DNA of 64,000 nucleotides, from assembly GCF_921293095.1 (NCBI RefSeq), contig NC_060259.1, positions 28,217,812-28,281,811 on the forward strand, written 5' to 3'. This document shows positions 1 to 11,976 of this stretch, one piece after another; within the stretch, counting starts at the first letter, position 1, and the number at the start of each line of letters is the position of its first letter. A model generated the notes under the pieces. It saw only the letters and a program-made list of their open reading frames with translations, did no database searches and was not told the origin of the DNA. The position numbers were made by a program, and so were the translations under genes. This DNA comes from Ischnura elegans. Taxonomy: Eukaryota; Arthropoda; Insecta; Odonata; Coenagrionidae.

Positions 1-283
1 ATAAACGTATTTTACTGCTAATGCGGGAGCAGAGATCATTAATGTATATAATGAACAACAAGGGGCCGATTATGCTTCCTTGTGGAACTCCTGATGTAAC
101 TTTTATAATGTCAGAGCTAATTCTGTTGAGAACTTCTTTTGGTTTACGATCTCTGAGAAAGTTGTGTATCCAGTTTACAACTGTTTTGTTTAATCCGCAT
201 GACTGTAATTTGTATTAAAGTTTATTGTGAGGTAGAGTGTCGAAAGCTTTCTTAAAATCTATAAATCAATCATTTATAAAAGA
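1..283 (-). pseudogene. Non-LTR retrotransposon reverse transcriptase fragment (Jockey/CR1-like), degenerate
   Basis: Read on the minus strand, this stretch encodes RT palm-domain blocks in the usual order: a FIDFKKAFDTLPHNKL block, then a WIHNFLRDR block, then SGVPQGSIIGPLLFIIYINDL. The SGVPQGS..GPLLF.IYINDL signature is diagnostic of LINE-type reverse transcriptase. At least one in-frame stop lies just after the PHNKL block, so the copy is dead. The element runs off the left edge of the window, where the catalytic Asp-Asp box would lie. Clade assignment to Jockey/CR1-like is inferred from motif style only. Confidence 0.82.
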
Positions 284-671
284 GTGAAAATAGTGTATGT
301 ATTCAACTAAAAATCTTGACTCATTAAGAGTTATGATATAGGGAAAATAAATGTTATCCATAGCATAAAATTTTAAAATCGGGTATTTCAATATGCAACT
401 TATATTAAATGCTACATAAAAGAGTAAAATTTTTTTTAACCCACCGATCTCTGCATTATGCAGGGGTATAATGGTATTTTAGACTCTTAGAGTTAGTGCT
501 TTTTGCTCACTGAAAATGTTTTCAGTATCCACCCTGTGAATGTTGCTGGTTGAAGTTCATGAGTGTGAGAATCTGTGAAAAAGAGTGTGACATAAGCTAA
601 TACGAATCTCTGCATGAAACAACAGCACATAAAAAGGAAATGTATATCATAGGCACATTTTTTCATTTCAG

Positions 672-3600
672 CTAAACGCCACTTCCAGGAAATAATAGAA
701 ATTGGAGAAATTTTACCAAATTGTGGATTGCCTCAGACCTGTCCTGATGATTCATTCCCTGTGCATTTGTATACAGGGCAAGATAAGGATGACCAGCCTA
801 GATTATGTGTTCTTGGCAAATAGTAAGCATTTTTATTGTTTGATATCATTTTTATTCAGTCAGTGCAGTGAAACCTATTTATGCTGTATCAGTTACATAT
901 TCCCTTGCTTTACGGAGGGCCATAACTGTTGAAATCAAATGAGAATTAATGGTATTTTGATTTGCTATAAGAAATTTGTAGTTTGCAAAAGTTCAAAGCA
1001 TACGTGCACAAAACGCATGTTACTCGTTGTCGATTTTAAACGGCTGAGGGCATAACTGTACAAAATTTCCTAGCAATTTCATTGAGATGAGCTAATTGTA
1101 AGGCATCAACAGAGAGGAGTAGACTCATCTGAATAACTCTAACTTGAATAAGACTTTTTATTATACAATCAGTGTAACTTTCATTCTTTATTTTAATGTA
1201 TTATATTGAGAAACAGTTGATAAGTATCAGTGGTGCAGTGAGGAGGGTTTTGGGGGATAAACCCCCCCCCCCCCCCCCCCCCCAGAGCATAGAGAAATTT
1301 TTAAGTTAAATTCATTTTACTTAATTGGATTTTTATTACTAATAGAATAGTGTAAGGATTAATAAAATATCCCTCAGAAAGTCGTAAAACTGACCATTTT
1401 GAGCCATTAATCTTAAAATTCCGCAATTTATTAATCTCGCACCTACCTCTCATCCTGGTGGGTATTCCATACCCCCACACACCCCGGCATTAGTTGCACC
1501 TCAACCCCCCCCCCCCCCCCAGCCTTAATTCCTAGCTGCACCCCTGATTGGTATGATAAAATCGCTAATTTTTCTGGGATTGTATAATAGGGTAGTTTCC
1601 CATTATTTTTTTATTGCCTAAATCGAAAGGTTATTACGCTTGGAGTATGCTTTTCACGCTTTTGGATTTATAAAGGACGATATCTATTTTTCGCAATTAA
1701 ATGGAAAGTGAACAATTTCAAGCGTGTGAAAATGCAACGGCTAAGTATGAATGCTGGGAAAAGTCCGTGTGACGTCATTCTGGTTCCCGCTGGCACCATG
1801 CGAGGTGACTTTGGGGTGAGGATATGTGCGCCGCTGCAATGCAGGCTGCTATCACGTAGCAGAGTATCCTGCTAGCAGGTAGTGCTTGGCTTAAATAAGG
1901 ATTATTAATGCCTTATCAAACGAAGGAAACTTTCCGACTAGGCAGTTTTAATAGGTGATTATTAAGAGATGTTTGCAGTTAAAACCCCAAAAGTCTTTCT
2001 TTTAAAATTTTTTAGAAGACTTTGCCCCATTATCTAGTTATGTCATTTTTAATGCCTTTTATTTAAAAACTGAATGAAACTTGACAATCTTTTCTAGCAT
2101 TATAGGGAGCGATATAAATGGTGGAGGCAGAGGCTTAAATGTAGCCATCATTGAGCCAGTACATTTTCAAGTGGTATCAGTTCAAAATTTTGATACCTAT
2201 AACAAAGATGGTGGTGATTTTGAAGCATTTCTCTTGAATGAGGTTCTTATGGATGACATCATCATTTTATTTACATTTGATGAAGCATCCAAGGAGCTAG
2301 ACAGTAATTCCAAGAAACTCCTTTATGAGTTGGGTAAGTTAACTTTTAATGTTCCTTGGATTTTGGCTCGTTGCTCAGTTTTTTTTTCGATTTGGTGTTA
2401 CACCAGAAATAACATGATAAAGAATTGTATTACATGCTTTTAATATTACTGTTGACATCTTAAGTGGAATTTCTTCGATTTGGCTCTTGGTTTTGTCCTG
2501 TGATTAAATAGTACCATGTGTTGATGTATGGTGCTTCTGTATCATCTGAGGATTGTGTCCACTGGAGGTGAATTATTGACAAGTAGACACAATAATGAGG
2601 CATTATTGTGCTTTAAGTGCCAAAAATAATATCATATTTAATGAATACAAGCTGTAGTTAATCATTCTTGCTCTCGATAGATTTTCTTGAATCATTCTAC
2701 TTTCTGGTCCTATTTATAGATTAGTGACAATAGAAATTTTTCTATTTTTTCTGTTATGTCTTGCAGTTGCAACCTTTTTCTGGGGTCCTAATTCTTTTCC
2801 ACTCTTAAATTTCAAAGTGTGATTTTGTGTATGTACACTCCTGTTCAATAAAGTTAACAACGTGGACTTCAATTTTTCAAATTCCTTAGTTGGCACCGAC
2901 GAAATATGCTGAGAGTTGTTCATAGGCACAAACTTTGCTATCTCGCATTGGCTTTAGCACTTGAGAAATGCATTCATTCGGACAGATGGACTCTGTCCTC
3001 TTCTCTCCAAAACATTCCTTAGCAGCTTCTAGCATAATTGCCACTCTTGGGTCTTTGCACCAAGCCTTTGTGTGGTAGCTTACTATGGTGTATGGGGCCA
3101 GGGCTCAGCTGTGTATTCACATCAGCATCACCTATGGACTTTTTCGACCCTGGAGAGTTGTCTTTTTTCTTGAACAGGGGTGTACATTTTTATGGTATCT
3201 TATGTCCTATTTAATATCTGTAAGTATGGTAGGGCATTTGGAGGAGGCAACTGGCAGCTAAGTTCACTTTTCTTAGAAAAAGAATGCGTGGGGAGAAGCT
3301 GTGTGTTAGCATGAGCCTGCTCTGAACTTAAAGTGCTTAGGGAACCATGGCTTAATTTCCCATCTGAAAAGTTAAGTGCTGCATATGGAGTTCCTTCCAC
3401 ACAGCACCCAAGTAGGGATCTGCCTATCTTGAAATAGTCTCTTAAACACCTTGCATTTTAATGCAAATCTTGAATTTTAATCCAAGGCTTGTATTGAAAG
3501 CCACTATCCAGCACACAAACATGATCCCTTGATTTTTAACATTCCTGACCCATTAATCCTGGTGTGTTATAACCCTCAGAGGGCCCCCCTTGGGTCCTGA

Positions 3601-6600
3601 TCACTGCTTGTATGATCAGGGTTGGAGACAAGGAGGTGTTAAAAATACAAATAGTCTCCCTCATAGTCTCATGAGTGATGAAAAAATTTAATGTATTAAT
3701 TCTGTATTTTTTCAGTCATTCTGTATCCAATTTTTTTCTCCTCTATCTAAATTTTTGAGCTATAGAAATGAAGTTGGGTGAGGTTAATGTACATTCTTTG
3801 TATTCATATTTTGGTTGTAGATTTTTAATTTTAGCAGTCGATGGAAAGGGGAAAATTCAGCAAACATGGGATTTACAGTGGGAGATCTGGAGAATATCCT
3901 TGATAGTATGCTTTGTACGCCCACACCCGTGTATACCGGGCAGCAGAGATTTGGGCATTCCTTAAACTGTGTATGCATGTATTTCATTTTTGGGAAACAG
4001 GTTACACTGCCAAAACATTTACCCTTTAATTTTCCATTGCTCTCAATATTTAATGTGGTAACATACCAGGGAGGCCTCGGTTCTACCAGGTTAACCATTT
4101 TGTATTTTCAAATAAATTTCATTTGGTTCGATCACATGCTATTGAGCACAAATAAAGAGTTCATGTCTCAGAGCAAGGAAGAGTGGGAAAAACTTGGGCA
4201 TTTTTGTATAGTTTTTTTGTCAGACTCATTATTTATCAAAATCTATTTATTTGCTCCATTTTAATTTCTCATTTGTTTTTTTTTTTTGTTCATTTGAGGT
4301 TGAAAATTTTACTTCTCTGCGTCCAGTATGAGTATTGGGTAAAGATTTAAAGTGGAGAGGTGCACAATATCCAAATTATCTCCATTGATGGGGATACGTT
4401 GGATACCCTGTGGTGATAAAATTTTGATAAAGAGGTGAATTAAAATATAAAATTCATATGTAACAAAATGCAATTTTTGGGGCTTCATTCCTCAGTGAGT
4501 ATATTCCTCAGATTCTCCAGTATAAGTAGCTCTTTTGTGTTTTTTACATTTATTTCTGTGCTCTGCTATTATTTATATTACTTTTATAAATTTTTGTAAT
4601 GTCTTCATTTTTTTAGTAAATGACAAATTTTAAAATAAACTAAGTTTGTTTTATTTATTCCATAAGTTTTATCAATTCCTTGATTGAAAGATGGATGCTT
4701 TTCCCTTATTGGTGTATGGTTGGGTAGTTTTTGTTTTTTTTTATTTTGAATATTGCTTTATCCCATCACTTTGATCCAATAGGGTGGTTTCCAATTTTTT
4801 TTATTGCCTTAATCGAAATATTTTTACTGCTAGAGTATGTATTTCACGGTTTTAGATTTTTTAATGACGATATGTATTTTTCGCAATTAAATGAAAAGTG
4901 AAAATTTTCAAGCGCGCAAAAACGCAACGGGCAAGTATGAATGATGGGTAATCGCCGTGTGACGTCAGCGGTAGGTGACCTTGGTACGAGAGCGCCGCGC
5001 CGCTTCGATGCTGACGATGCACCATCTAAGAGGATACCTTCAACGCTTCGAGCAAAAACTATATTTCTCAAAGAAAAACTAAGTTTTACCTGCACTCCAA
5101 ATGCACAGTATCTTATATAACTGCTATGTAATGGATCCTCCAAGATTTTTAAATGCATTGACAAATGTGGTGCACGTCTACTTCGATATAAAAAATGTAA
5201 TAGCATTGTTAACGATTGGTTATGGTACTTACAGAAGTGAATATGATGAGAAGAACTATAAATTAGAGGAAATTCATTGTATTTTAATCATAGCAAAATA
5301 TTACGCTGGATGGATATCATGTCGAATTGTATTAAATTCATTAAAAATACTTAACAGTATTCTAACGAGGTTTGGCAGTAGGGCTAGAAGCATATTCCCT
5401 TCTTTCTAAGGAAAAACACAAATATCGAGATGTATTACGACTCAAGTGTTGAGTTACAATAATGTAAATATTAACTGTTGGGTCATAATACCTCCACGAT
5501 GTGACTCCAAATAGTTTTCATACAATAATAAGCAATTTATTACGACTGGCAAAAGAAATTCACATGGCTCTAGCCGCCTCGGATCCGCGTCGTAATTAAT
5601 AACTATTGAATACGAAGGCTTATATCATGATTAAAACAATAATGCAATGCCTTACGTAGGGCACTCCTCTACCCTGAACACCCTCCTCCCTAAAGTCCTT
5701 AAATCCAGTGATTCACAGCTTCTGCTGAATTACTTGAATGTCCATGGTAGCATGGATGCCAGCAAAAAATCTACATATAAAGTGTGTTTTGTGCCAAAAT
5801 GTCGTTCTGCAACGCTTAAAGCTAGCGGAAAATCGTTCGTCACGGTTCCACTGAGCGAGAAGAAGAGACTTTTGTGGTTTGAAGCGGTCAGAAGGGATTA
5901 TACAATCTGTAATAAAAATACTCCCTTTCATTGCTGTATAGACCATTGTAAGGTTAGTGCTTACTTATCGACGAAGTGGAAGTAAAGCGAATATTCATAC
6001 ACGGAGAGGAGGTTGGTTTACATTGAAAAATCCATTGCATCGAAATTGAGAGAATCTGTAACGGTATATGTATTATAATGATTATAATATAACGGTACTA
6101 CCGGCACACAAATTTCGTTGTTCATTTTTATGCGCAATGCTTGCATGCGCAAAGAAATTCCGAAGTCGAAGAAAAGCAGAGCATGGCGGTAGCGTAGAGC
6201 ACCTTGCTGGCAGGTAGCGCTTGGCTTAAATAAGGATTATTAATACCTGATCAAGCGAAGATAACTTTCCGACCATAGGTAATTTTAATAGGTTATTAAT
6301 AACAAATGTTTCCCTGAGCTCTGTGCCTCGTGCATGCATTGGTAATCTCAGACGACGTGAAACTCCTATCCTCTCGTGTAGAAACTAGGTCCCTGTGACG
6401 TCACGTGGAGTGGCCTCGCATGGGCGCCATTCTGGCCTTTTTCAAATGAGGTTAAAATTGACCACTGAAATTCGTCTAAACTGGGATATCTAAAACCAAA
6501 TAATTTGTATATTATGAATACACTAATGGTGGGTAACGAATCGCAATCAGTGCCTTTCATTTTCTTTGATGAAGGAAACTACCCTATTGATGACAAAATG

Positions 6601-9600
6601 AAAAATTAATGCCATTGACATTTAAAGTTATTTGTGTTGACTTTATTTGATGGTAATTAGTTTCTCACTTAATGACTTTTTTAAATATGGTACAGTGGAA
6701 GATTGTCAATGCATATTATTATAATCCCAAGGAAATTACTTGCTATATAGGGTGCTTGTAGTTGACTAATATCATCTACTGAAAAACAGAACATGCCTTG
6801 AAAACACTCAAGTTTGGGATGAGAAATCCTCCAAGCTCCATTAACATCATTGAGTCACCTCAAAAAACTGTTGACATCTTGCTGAAGAATTCAATTGAGT
6901 GGATGCGAGATGGCAAAATAACCCCGCTCTAATTCCAAGCTTGCATTTTCCCAATTTCAGCATGTTTTCAGTGCTAATCTGCGCAATGACGTGCCTTTAG
7001 TCTTGTTTCACCTGTGTTAGCTCACGTTGCTTTGATGGCGACGTGAGATCTTCCATCGCTATTATTTGCAACCCTATCCTAACCCAAAGACTCCATTGTG
7101 CCCATGTGGACCCGATTTTCAAGCTGGGTTTCCTCTAAGTGGACTGGAGAGCACAGCTCCTTTAACAGCACACTTTAGGTACTAACTTATTGTCGACTAC
7201 ATATGTATATTAAACGAGTAAGCCATGAAAATCTCTAATCATCCAGTGACTAACTTTCTTACAAATGATCAACTGATTAAGTCTCTATCGCTGTTCTTAC
7301 ATCCTTGAGTATATGCAATACACAATTCTTATATGTGATTCGGGTGACATAAATCCATGGGGTTGTGTCAAATCATTGTAGGAATCAGCCTTTCAGTCCA
7401 ATAATTATTACCTAGTGAGTGTTATAAATTGTAATATAATAATACGCACTCGAAAGGGAAAAGGGCCTTCGTACCATTAGTAGAATTATTATGGCGATCA
7501 TTCCCTTACTTAGGCTTCCAATGCTTTGGGTCAGGGATTCCATCATTATCTTCTATGTGTGCTTTTTTCCAGGGAGTGGTAAGATTCAAAATTTGCATTA
7601 TCGTTCTCAATGGTACATGATATCTCAAAAAGGAATCAAAGGTTACACAGTTTATGAGAAACTGAATTTTGCTAAAAGCAATAAGTGGGCTGAAGTGATT
7701 GATGAAAAATTCTGCATTCCTGCCAAGAGTGAGTAAGGTTAAATGTATGATGAGCAAATTACTTTAATTTTGCGAAAAAAATATGGGAATAATTGGCATA
7801 AAATATTTCATTTCTTTCATAGTTCCATCTCAGATTATTTCTCCTGATCCATTTCCACGAGAAAACACAGAGAGAGTTGCTTTTTGTCAGCAATTCAATA
7901 AAATGGAATACGAAGCATTTTGTGAAGGTAAGATTTTTTTCAGGTTCACAAAATTAACTAAGATAGGTACTTATCATCATTCATTTGAATTGAATATTTT
8001 TTAATATTTCCAATTCAGAAGGATTATGCAAAGAAAGAGAGGAGTGCCTCATACAATTGGAGGAATTAAATTATTATTTATTAAATATTTATTGCAACCT
8101 TTTAATTTATAAATAGGATATCAATAACATGGCAAGTTAGATGGAAAAATACTTAATTATCGTAGAGTAGAGAATGAGTATTTTTTGATATGGTAGAGGA
8201 ACTAGGAAAATTACTGATTTTCAATGGTAAAATGGAGACGGTTTTTTCCCGCAGCCACTGCTCAGCATGAACCAATCCTGCCAACTTTGTTAACAAACAG
8301 AAGTCTGATAGCAAGCAAGGCATTCTCGACACCAGTGGTCATCTTGTCATGTTCCTCTCCATCTTCCTTGCTGCTGACCCTGGAGAGCCTTATCCATCAG
8401 CCAGGCATCCACCCTCCCAACGTCTTCATTCTCCACTGTGCTGGTCAGACAGAAATATCAAAAATGGCTCATCTATTTGGCTTTCAAGTTGTGGAGATGA
8501 ATGATACATTTAATTATGGTATGCTTCTTTGAAAAATCCTGTATATCCCCTTTGATGGAATTGTATTTGGTATCTTGTGATTAGTACTACCAAAAATAGT
8601 TGGTAAAATGGGACTTGAATTTTGAAAATGATGAGTATAGGTCATAGTGTTTATTATTTATATCATTCAGCTAAGGTGCAAGAGTGAAAGTTATATATTC
8701 TATGTAAATAATTCCATTTTTATCTTATTCTCTATAATTCATACATTCAGCTGTAGGGATATATATTCATGATTCCCAAATGCTAGTCTTAATAAGTCAC
8801 CATATTCAAATTTTAGGTGTTGAAAGTGCATTCAAACTGATAAAGAAAAGTTTTCCCTTGGAGAAGAATGTCATAATTCTTGAGGAAGGTCAGATATTAT
8901 CACCAGACTTCCTTTTCTTCATGGCTCAAATGATTCCTGTGTTGGAGAGAGACAATTCCCTTCTTGGAGTTTCTTCATGGAATCCTAATGGTTAGATCAG
9001 TAAATCTAATTTTGCTTGATGAATAAATTTTACAACAATTTTAATACAAATATTCATGATGTTATGCTTTCTCTCATCTACTTCAGGATATGTGGGATTC
9101 TCGAGTGATCCTCACAGTGCATTTAGAGTTGAGGAGTTCCCTGGAATTGCATTTTTAGTTCCAATTCGAGTTTATGATAATTATTTAGAGGGCCGATTCA
9201 ATGCGTGTTGCACCAAATTGTGAGTTCCTATAAACATTCATTATCTATGATTTAAGAACTTGAATATATGCTCATAAGGTAGTAATTTCTCGGATTGAAA
9301 TCTCTGAAATTCAAAAGCTGCAAGTAGTTTTTTTCAATTTACACCAAGTACCGTATATAGTCTGCATGTAGTCCCCCCTTTTTTTCCAAAAATGCCCACG
9401 GTAAAAGTAAAGGGGGGGGACCCTATTCAGGGGGACTATATTAGGAGAAATACGGTATTTGGACACATTAATCCACCTTGAATTTCACGAGCTATTCATT
9501 GGTTTATAACTTGTAAAAATAGAGCCAATCATCTCTTTTATTAATATTTAGAGCATGGCGGGGGTGGGACACCATTGTGCAAGAAAGTGGTGGGAATATG

Positions 9601-10996
9601 ATAGTGCCTGACCTCTCCAGAGTTTTGCACAGGCCACTTGATGTAATGGTGCAAACAATGGACAACAGCAATTTCACATTCATCAAACAAAGGCTAACTA
9701 ATATGTAAATATTCTAATGTGTAATTCATTATTAGCTAGTTTTAATTGTTTACATAGTAATAATTTAGCAAATGTATTATCATCTAGCTTCCTTACCTCA
9801 TCCTGATGAATTATATTCTATGATGTTAATTTCAAGTAAGGATGGAATGCCACAGATAAGCCATTCGTGTTTACAAAACTACTTTGAGAGTTATAAATTC
9901 TATTGTAACTAAAATTAATGCTGGATTATATTTCATCATAGTGATGCCTCAGCGTGGATCGAAAGACCTCAAGATTTGTTACAGGATAAGTACTTTCAGC
10001 ACATGGCTGAAATGATGCAAATGAGTACACCATTACATCTCTCAAGTGAAGATCTTGAAAAGTGTGAACAGCAAGAAAACTTGGCAGCATTGACAATGCT
10101 TAAGGAATGCACAGGGTGAGTTATAATGCTCCGACAAAAACAAAACCTGCAGGGAAACCACTCATACGGGAGAAATTTTTATTGGATGCATAAGTTGACT
10201 AATGGATGAAAGAGGGTAGGTAAGCCCAGCAAAAATTTGAAAATTTTTGAAGCATTGAATTTTTAATCTGGTCGATTAATTTTTGGCTTCTCCAAAATTA
10301 GCTCAACACACTTTGAGATACAAAGTATTTTCCCTCAAGAGATTCATTAAAGGATATTAAAATAATGGAAGATTAACCTGTGGGAGAAACACCTTAATGA
10401 TTCTAGACAGTGGAAAATCTTGTCTGAGATTGAACAGACGTAGACAGTGAACAGTCACCATGCACATGCAATTATGCTCCATATTAATCAGAAATTCATT
10501 TTTCAGGAAAGTCTTTGCAGTGTATTTTATAGAGAACCAATCTTCATCCTACAAAAAATTGGAGACATTATGCAGTTGTTTTGGCCTGAAGAACAGTCAA
10601 TTCAACAGCAAACCTCGGGGACTTTATAAAAATATCTTAAGGTAATGTTATACAAGTGCATAACCTTACTTTAAATTAAACATTTGCCATGTAAATAGAC
10701 TGATAAATACCATAGCCTCCAGCCACTAAATCAACTCATTACCACCACCCAAAAAAATCATGTCATGAATGAAGTTGTCGAACCAATAGTTAACGCATAG
10801 ACCAGAGTAAGGCTCTGTGATTCTTCTTGATTTTGGTGGAGCTCGCTACCTAGTTGTAAATTAATGGCTAGTATTATTCCAACTAATACTATTGTTTCAC
10901 TTTTCTAGATTCAGCATCAACTCTAATACAGTTTTACTTGTGGAATCTACGTCACCATTTTACAAAACACGGCCTTTGACTTTAGAACCTCTGTAG
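672..10996 (+). CDS. POMGNT1: POMGNT1-like protein: FAM3/ILEI stem plus GT13-like domain (3' ten coding exons; 5' exons off-window)
   Basis: Coding exons: 672-822, 2098-2333, 7573-7728, 7823-7927, 8255-8518, 8817-8990, 9087-9219, 9942-10115, 10507-10641, 10909-10996 (stop TAG). Every junction has AG/GT ends and matching phase, giving ~538 residues; the first exon starts in phase 1, so upstream exons, including any Golgi signal anchor, are outside. Residues ~15-185 match FAM3/ILEI: CGLPQTC, LCVLGK, GGGRGLNVA, FDTY..GGDFEAFL, a Trp block and FCIP. Residues ~230-410 match GT13: PVVIL..S, a LFGF block, LEEGQILSPDF, DNSLLGVSSWNPNGY, FRVEEFPG. POMGNT1 normally adds GlcNAc to O-mannose on dystroglycan in the Golgi. 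Here the metal site EED is EEG (residues 327-329), the WDWD catalytic block reads FDAS (407-410), and the conserved block that normally follows is missing. The fold is well supported; enzymatic activity is doubtful. A divergent paralogue or pseudoenzyme is likelier than the canonical enzyme. No in-frame stop is present. Confidence 0.86.
1228..1546. mobile_element. hAT-type MITE with poly-C tracts
   Basis: The ends are CAGTGGTGCAGTGAGG on the left and, reverse-complemented, CAGGGGTGCAGCTAGG on the right, an imperfect terminal inverted repeat. Flanking octamers ATAAGTAT and ATTGGTAT match at six of eight positions, as expected of an old hAT target duplication. Two long C homopolymers (about 1261-1283 and 1505-1520) lie near the two ends. 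No coding capacity. Confidence 0.62.
1585..1975 (+). mobile_element. Deletion derivative of the THAP/P-like element (see 4777-6589)
   Basis: The left ~230 bp (ATAGGGTAGTTTCC end, then a GTGACGTCA-containing stretch) and the segment 1848-1975 are homologous to the two ends of the element at 4777-6589, with the whole middle, including the THAP exon, missing. The right terminal inverted repeat is not found, so the copy is truncated. Confidence 0.7.
4777..6589 (+). mobile_element. THAP-domain P-like DNA transposon, non-autonomous
   Basis: The element is bounded by 16-bp inverted repeats, CAATAGGGTGGTTTCC on the left and GGAAACTACCCTATTG on the right (one mismatch). It encloses an intact THAP exon (5752-5947) but no recognisable catalytic core, so it is an internally deleted relative of an autonomous THAP-transposase element. 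A convincing target duplication was not found: flanking TTGAT motifs overlap the ends ambiguously. A second, shorter copy lies 2.8 kb upstream in the preceding intron. Confidence 0.72.
5752..5947 (+). CDS. THAP-domain exon of P-like transposase (N-terminal fragment)
   Basis: From Met at 5752 (MDASKKSTYKV) the exon encodes a full C2CH THAP zinc finger: CFVPKC supplies the first Cys pair, LLWFEAVRRD the conserved Trp/Arg block, and FHCCIDH the final Cys-x2-His. It ends GACCATT|GTAAGG, a good donor placed exactly where THAP transposase first exons usually end (the DHF residue would be completed by the next exon). Read-through past the donor ends at 5985. An upstream in-frame Met at 5647 is possible but precedes unrelated residues. 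The downstream transposase exons are absent from this copy, so the product would only be a DNA-binding fragment. THAP fingers in P-type elements bind the terminal DNA. Confidence 0.72.
6885..7000. mobile_element. Decayed PIF/Harbinger-type MITE remnant
   Basis: Blocks such as GATGGCAAAATAACCCC, CTCTAATTCCAAGCTTGCATT and CTAATCTGCGCAATGACGTG match in order the MITE family seen intact at 60159-60390. The terminal repeats are eroded. Confidence 0.55.
9349..9457. repeat. Short inverted-repeat element (MITE-like)
   Basis: It starts TACCGTATATAGTC and ends GACTATATTAGG..AATACGGTA, giving imperfect terminal inverted repeats, with complementary C-rich and G-rich runs inside that extend the foldback. 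It lies in the 9220-9941 intron of the POMGNT1-like gene. Confidence 0.6.
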
Positions 10997-11086
10997 TTAT
11001 CAAATGATCCTCTATATCCTCCACATGACGGGACTGTATACTTTGTATCAACATGTTAAATATATTTTGTTATTTCCCATGAAGTT

Positions 11087-11092
11087 AATAAA
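11087..11092 (+). terminator. Candidate polyadenylation signal of POMGNT1-like gene
   Basis: The first AATAAA after the stop codon at 10996, about 90 bases downstream. A second AATAAA occurs at 11263-11268, so two alternative 3' ends are possible. Confidence 0.5.
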
Positions 11093-11648
11093 TATTTTTA
11101 AGAACAGATATTAACTGCAATTTTTACCTTCATTGAAATATAAAATAGCTCTGACCCTATTCTCAAATTAGGACAGCTCATAGGATTTATTACTGATAAA
11201 ATATTTGCATGTTATATAAATAATGTTCTTTTTAATAATTCCATGTAATTTATAATTCACGTAATAAATATTTCTGGAAGGTTCATGCAGGAAATATTTT
11301 TAAAAAGAAGTCTTTCAAACAGCACCTCTCAAGAATTATGCCAATTATCTGTGAAACTGCTTCATGATTCAATTGAATTATAATCATGGAAAATGGAAAA
11401 CTATTGAAAATATGGACCACTCAACTTGTTGCTGTTCCCCATGTTATTCATGGAAATTGAATTTTTTTTTAATATTAAGATCAAATATTTCATTTTTAAA
11501 TGTTATTAGCTTTCCCCAATTGAATGCTTTTAAACCATTAAAACTGCTAAAAATGAGAGGATCAGAAAGCAATTCTCAATTGTGCCCGAAGAAAGTTTGG
11601 AAATTCTATAATTTGAGCGACTGGCCAAGCAGAAGATACTGAACAACC

Positions 11649-11968
11649 ATGTGCGTACCCAGAATCAAAGCTAGGGAGGGGCAAAACTAGCCGTGGTCAT
11701 TCAAGTTGTTACTTTTTTGCACGGAAAATGTTAATGAAACCAAAATTTTAAGGAAATTATGACAGTAATTTAGTTTTTATAATTATTTGCTTGAAATTTT
11801 TTATGATTATGCATGTATTTGCTTTGCTTTATTTTAGTTCCATGCCTTATACTAATATCATTTTTCTTCAAAAGAAAATTTATAATAACTTTTGTTTTGA
11901 TCAAAATTAATTTTCGCTTCTAGGTGGGTCAGTTGCCCCCCTCCTGCCCCCGCTGAATACACCCATGT
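11649..11968. mobile_element. MITE, family A copy 1, with perfect 8-bp target duplication
   Basis: The ends ATGTGCGTACCCAG and CTGAATACACCCATGT form imperfect inverted repeats. The element is flanked by GAACAACC at both 11641-11648 and 11969-11976, an exact 8-bp target-site duplication pointing to a hAT-type transposase. Internal sequence resembles the copy at 36513-36737 (shared TTCAAGTTGT and AAATTTTAAGGAAA-type blocks). Confidence 0.82.
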
Positions 11969-11976
11969 GAACAACC

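Larger units (their letters stand above)
823..2097 (+). other. Intron of POMGNT1-like gene, phase 2
   Basis: The donor is TA|GTAAGC at 822/823 and the acceptor TTTTCTAG ends at 2097; the split codon restores TAC (Tyr) between the FAM3 blocks. It contains a hAT-type MITE (1228-1546) and an internally deleted P-like copy (about 1585-1975). No other coding sequence is visible. Confidence 0.75.
2334..7572 (+). other. Large intron of POMGNT1-like gene, phase 1
   Basis: Donor G|GTAAGT follows the LLYELG end of the FAM3 core; acceptor TTTTTTCCAG precedes the next FAM3 block. The 5.2-kb interval contains the P-like element 4777-6589 and a decayed PIF-type MITE near 6885-7000. The stretch 2450-4770 has two minus-strand open stretches (2714-2929 and 3200-3400) with no recognisable domain and stops between them. 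Confidence 0.75.

Noticed and set aside
1261..1283. Poly-C tract, with similar C or G runs near 1505 and 51401
   Set aside because: Homopolymer lengths are unreliable in assemblies; described only as part of the MITE where applicable.
2714..3400. Two minus-strand open stretches in the large intron
   Set aside because: Stops separate them and no family is recognisable; at best an unidentified dead repeat.
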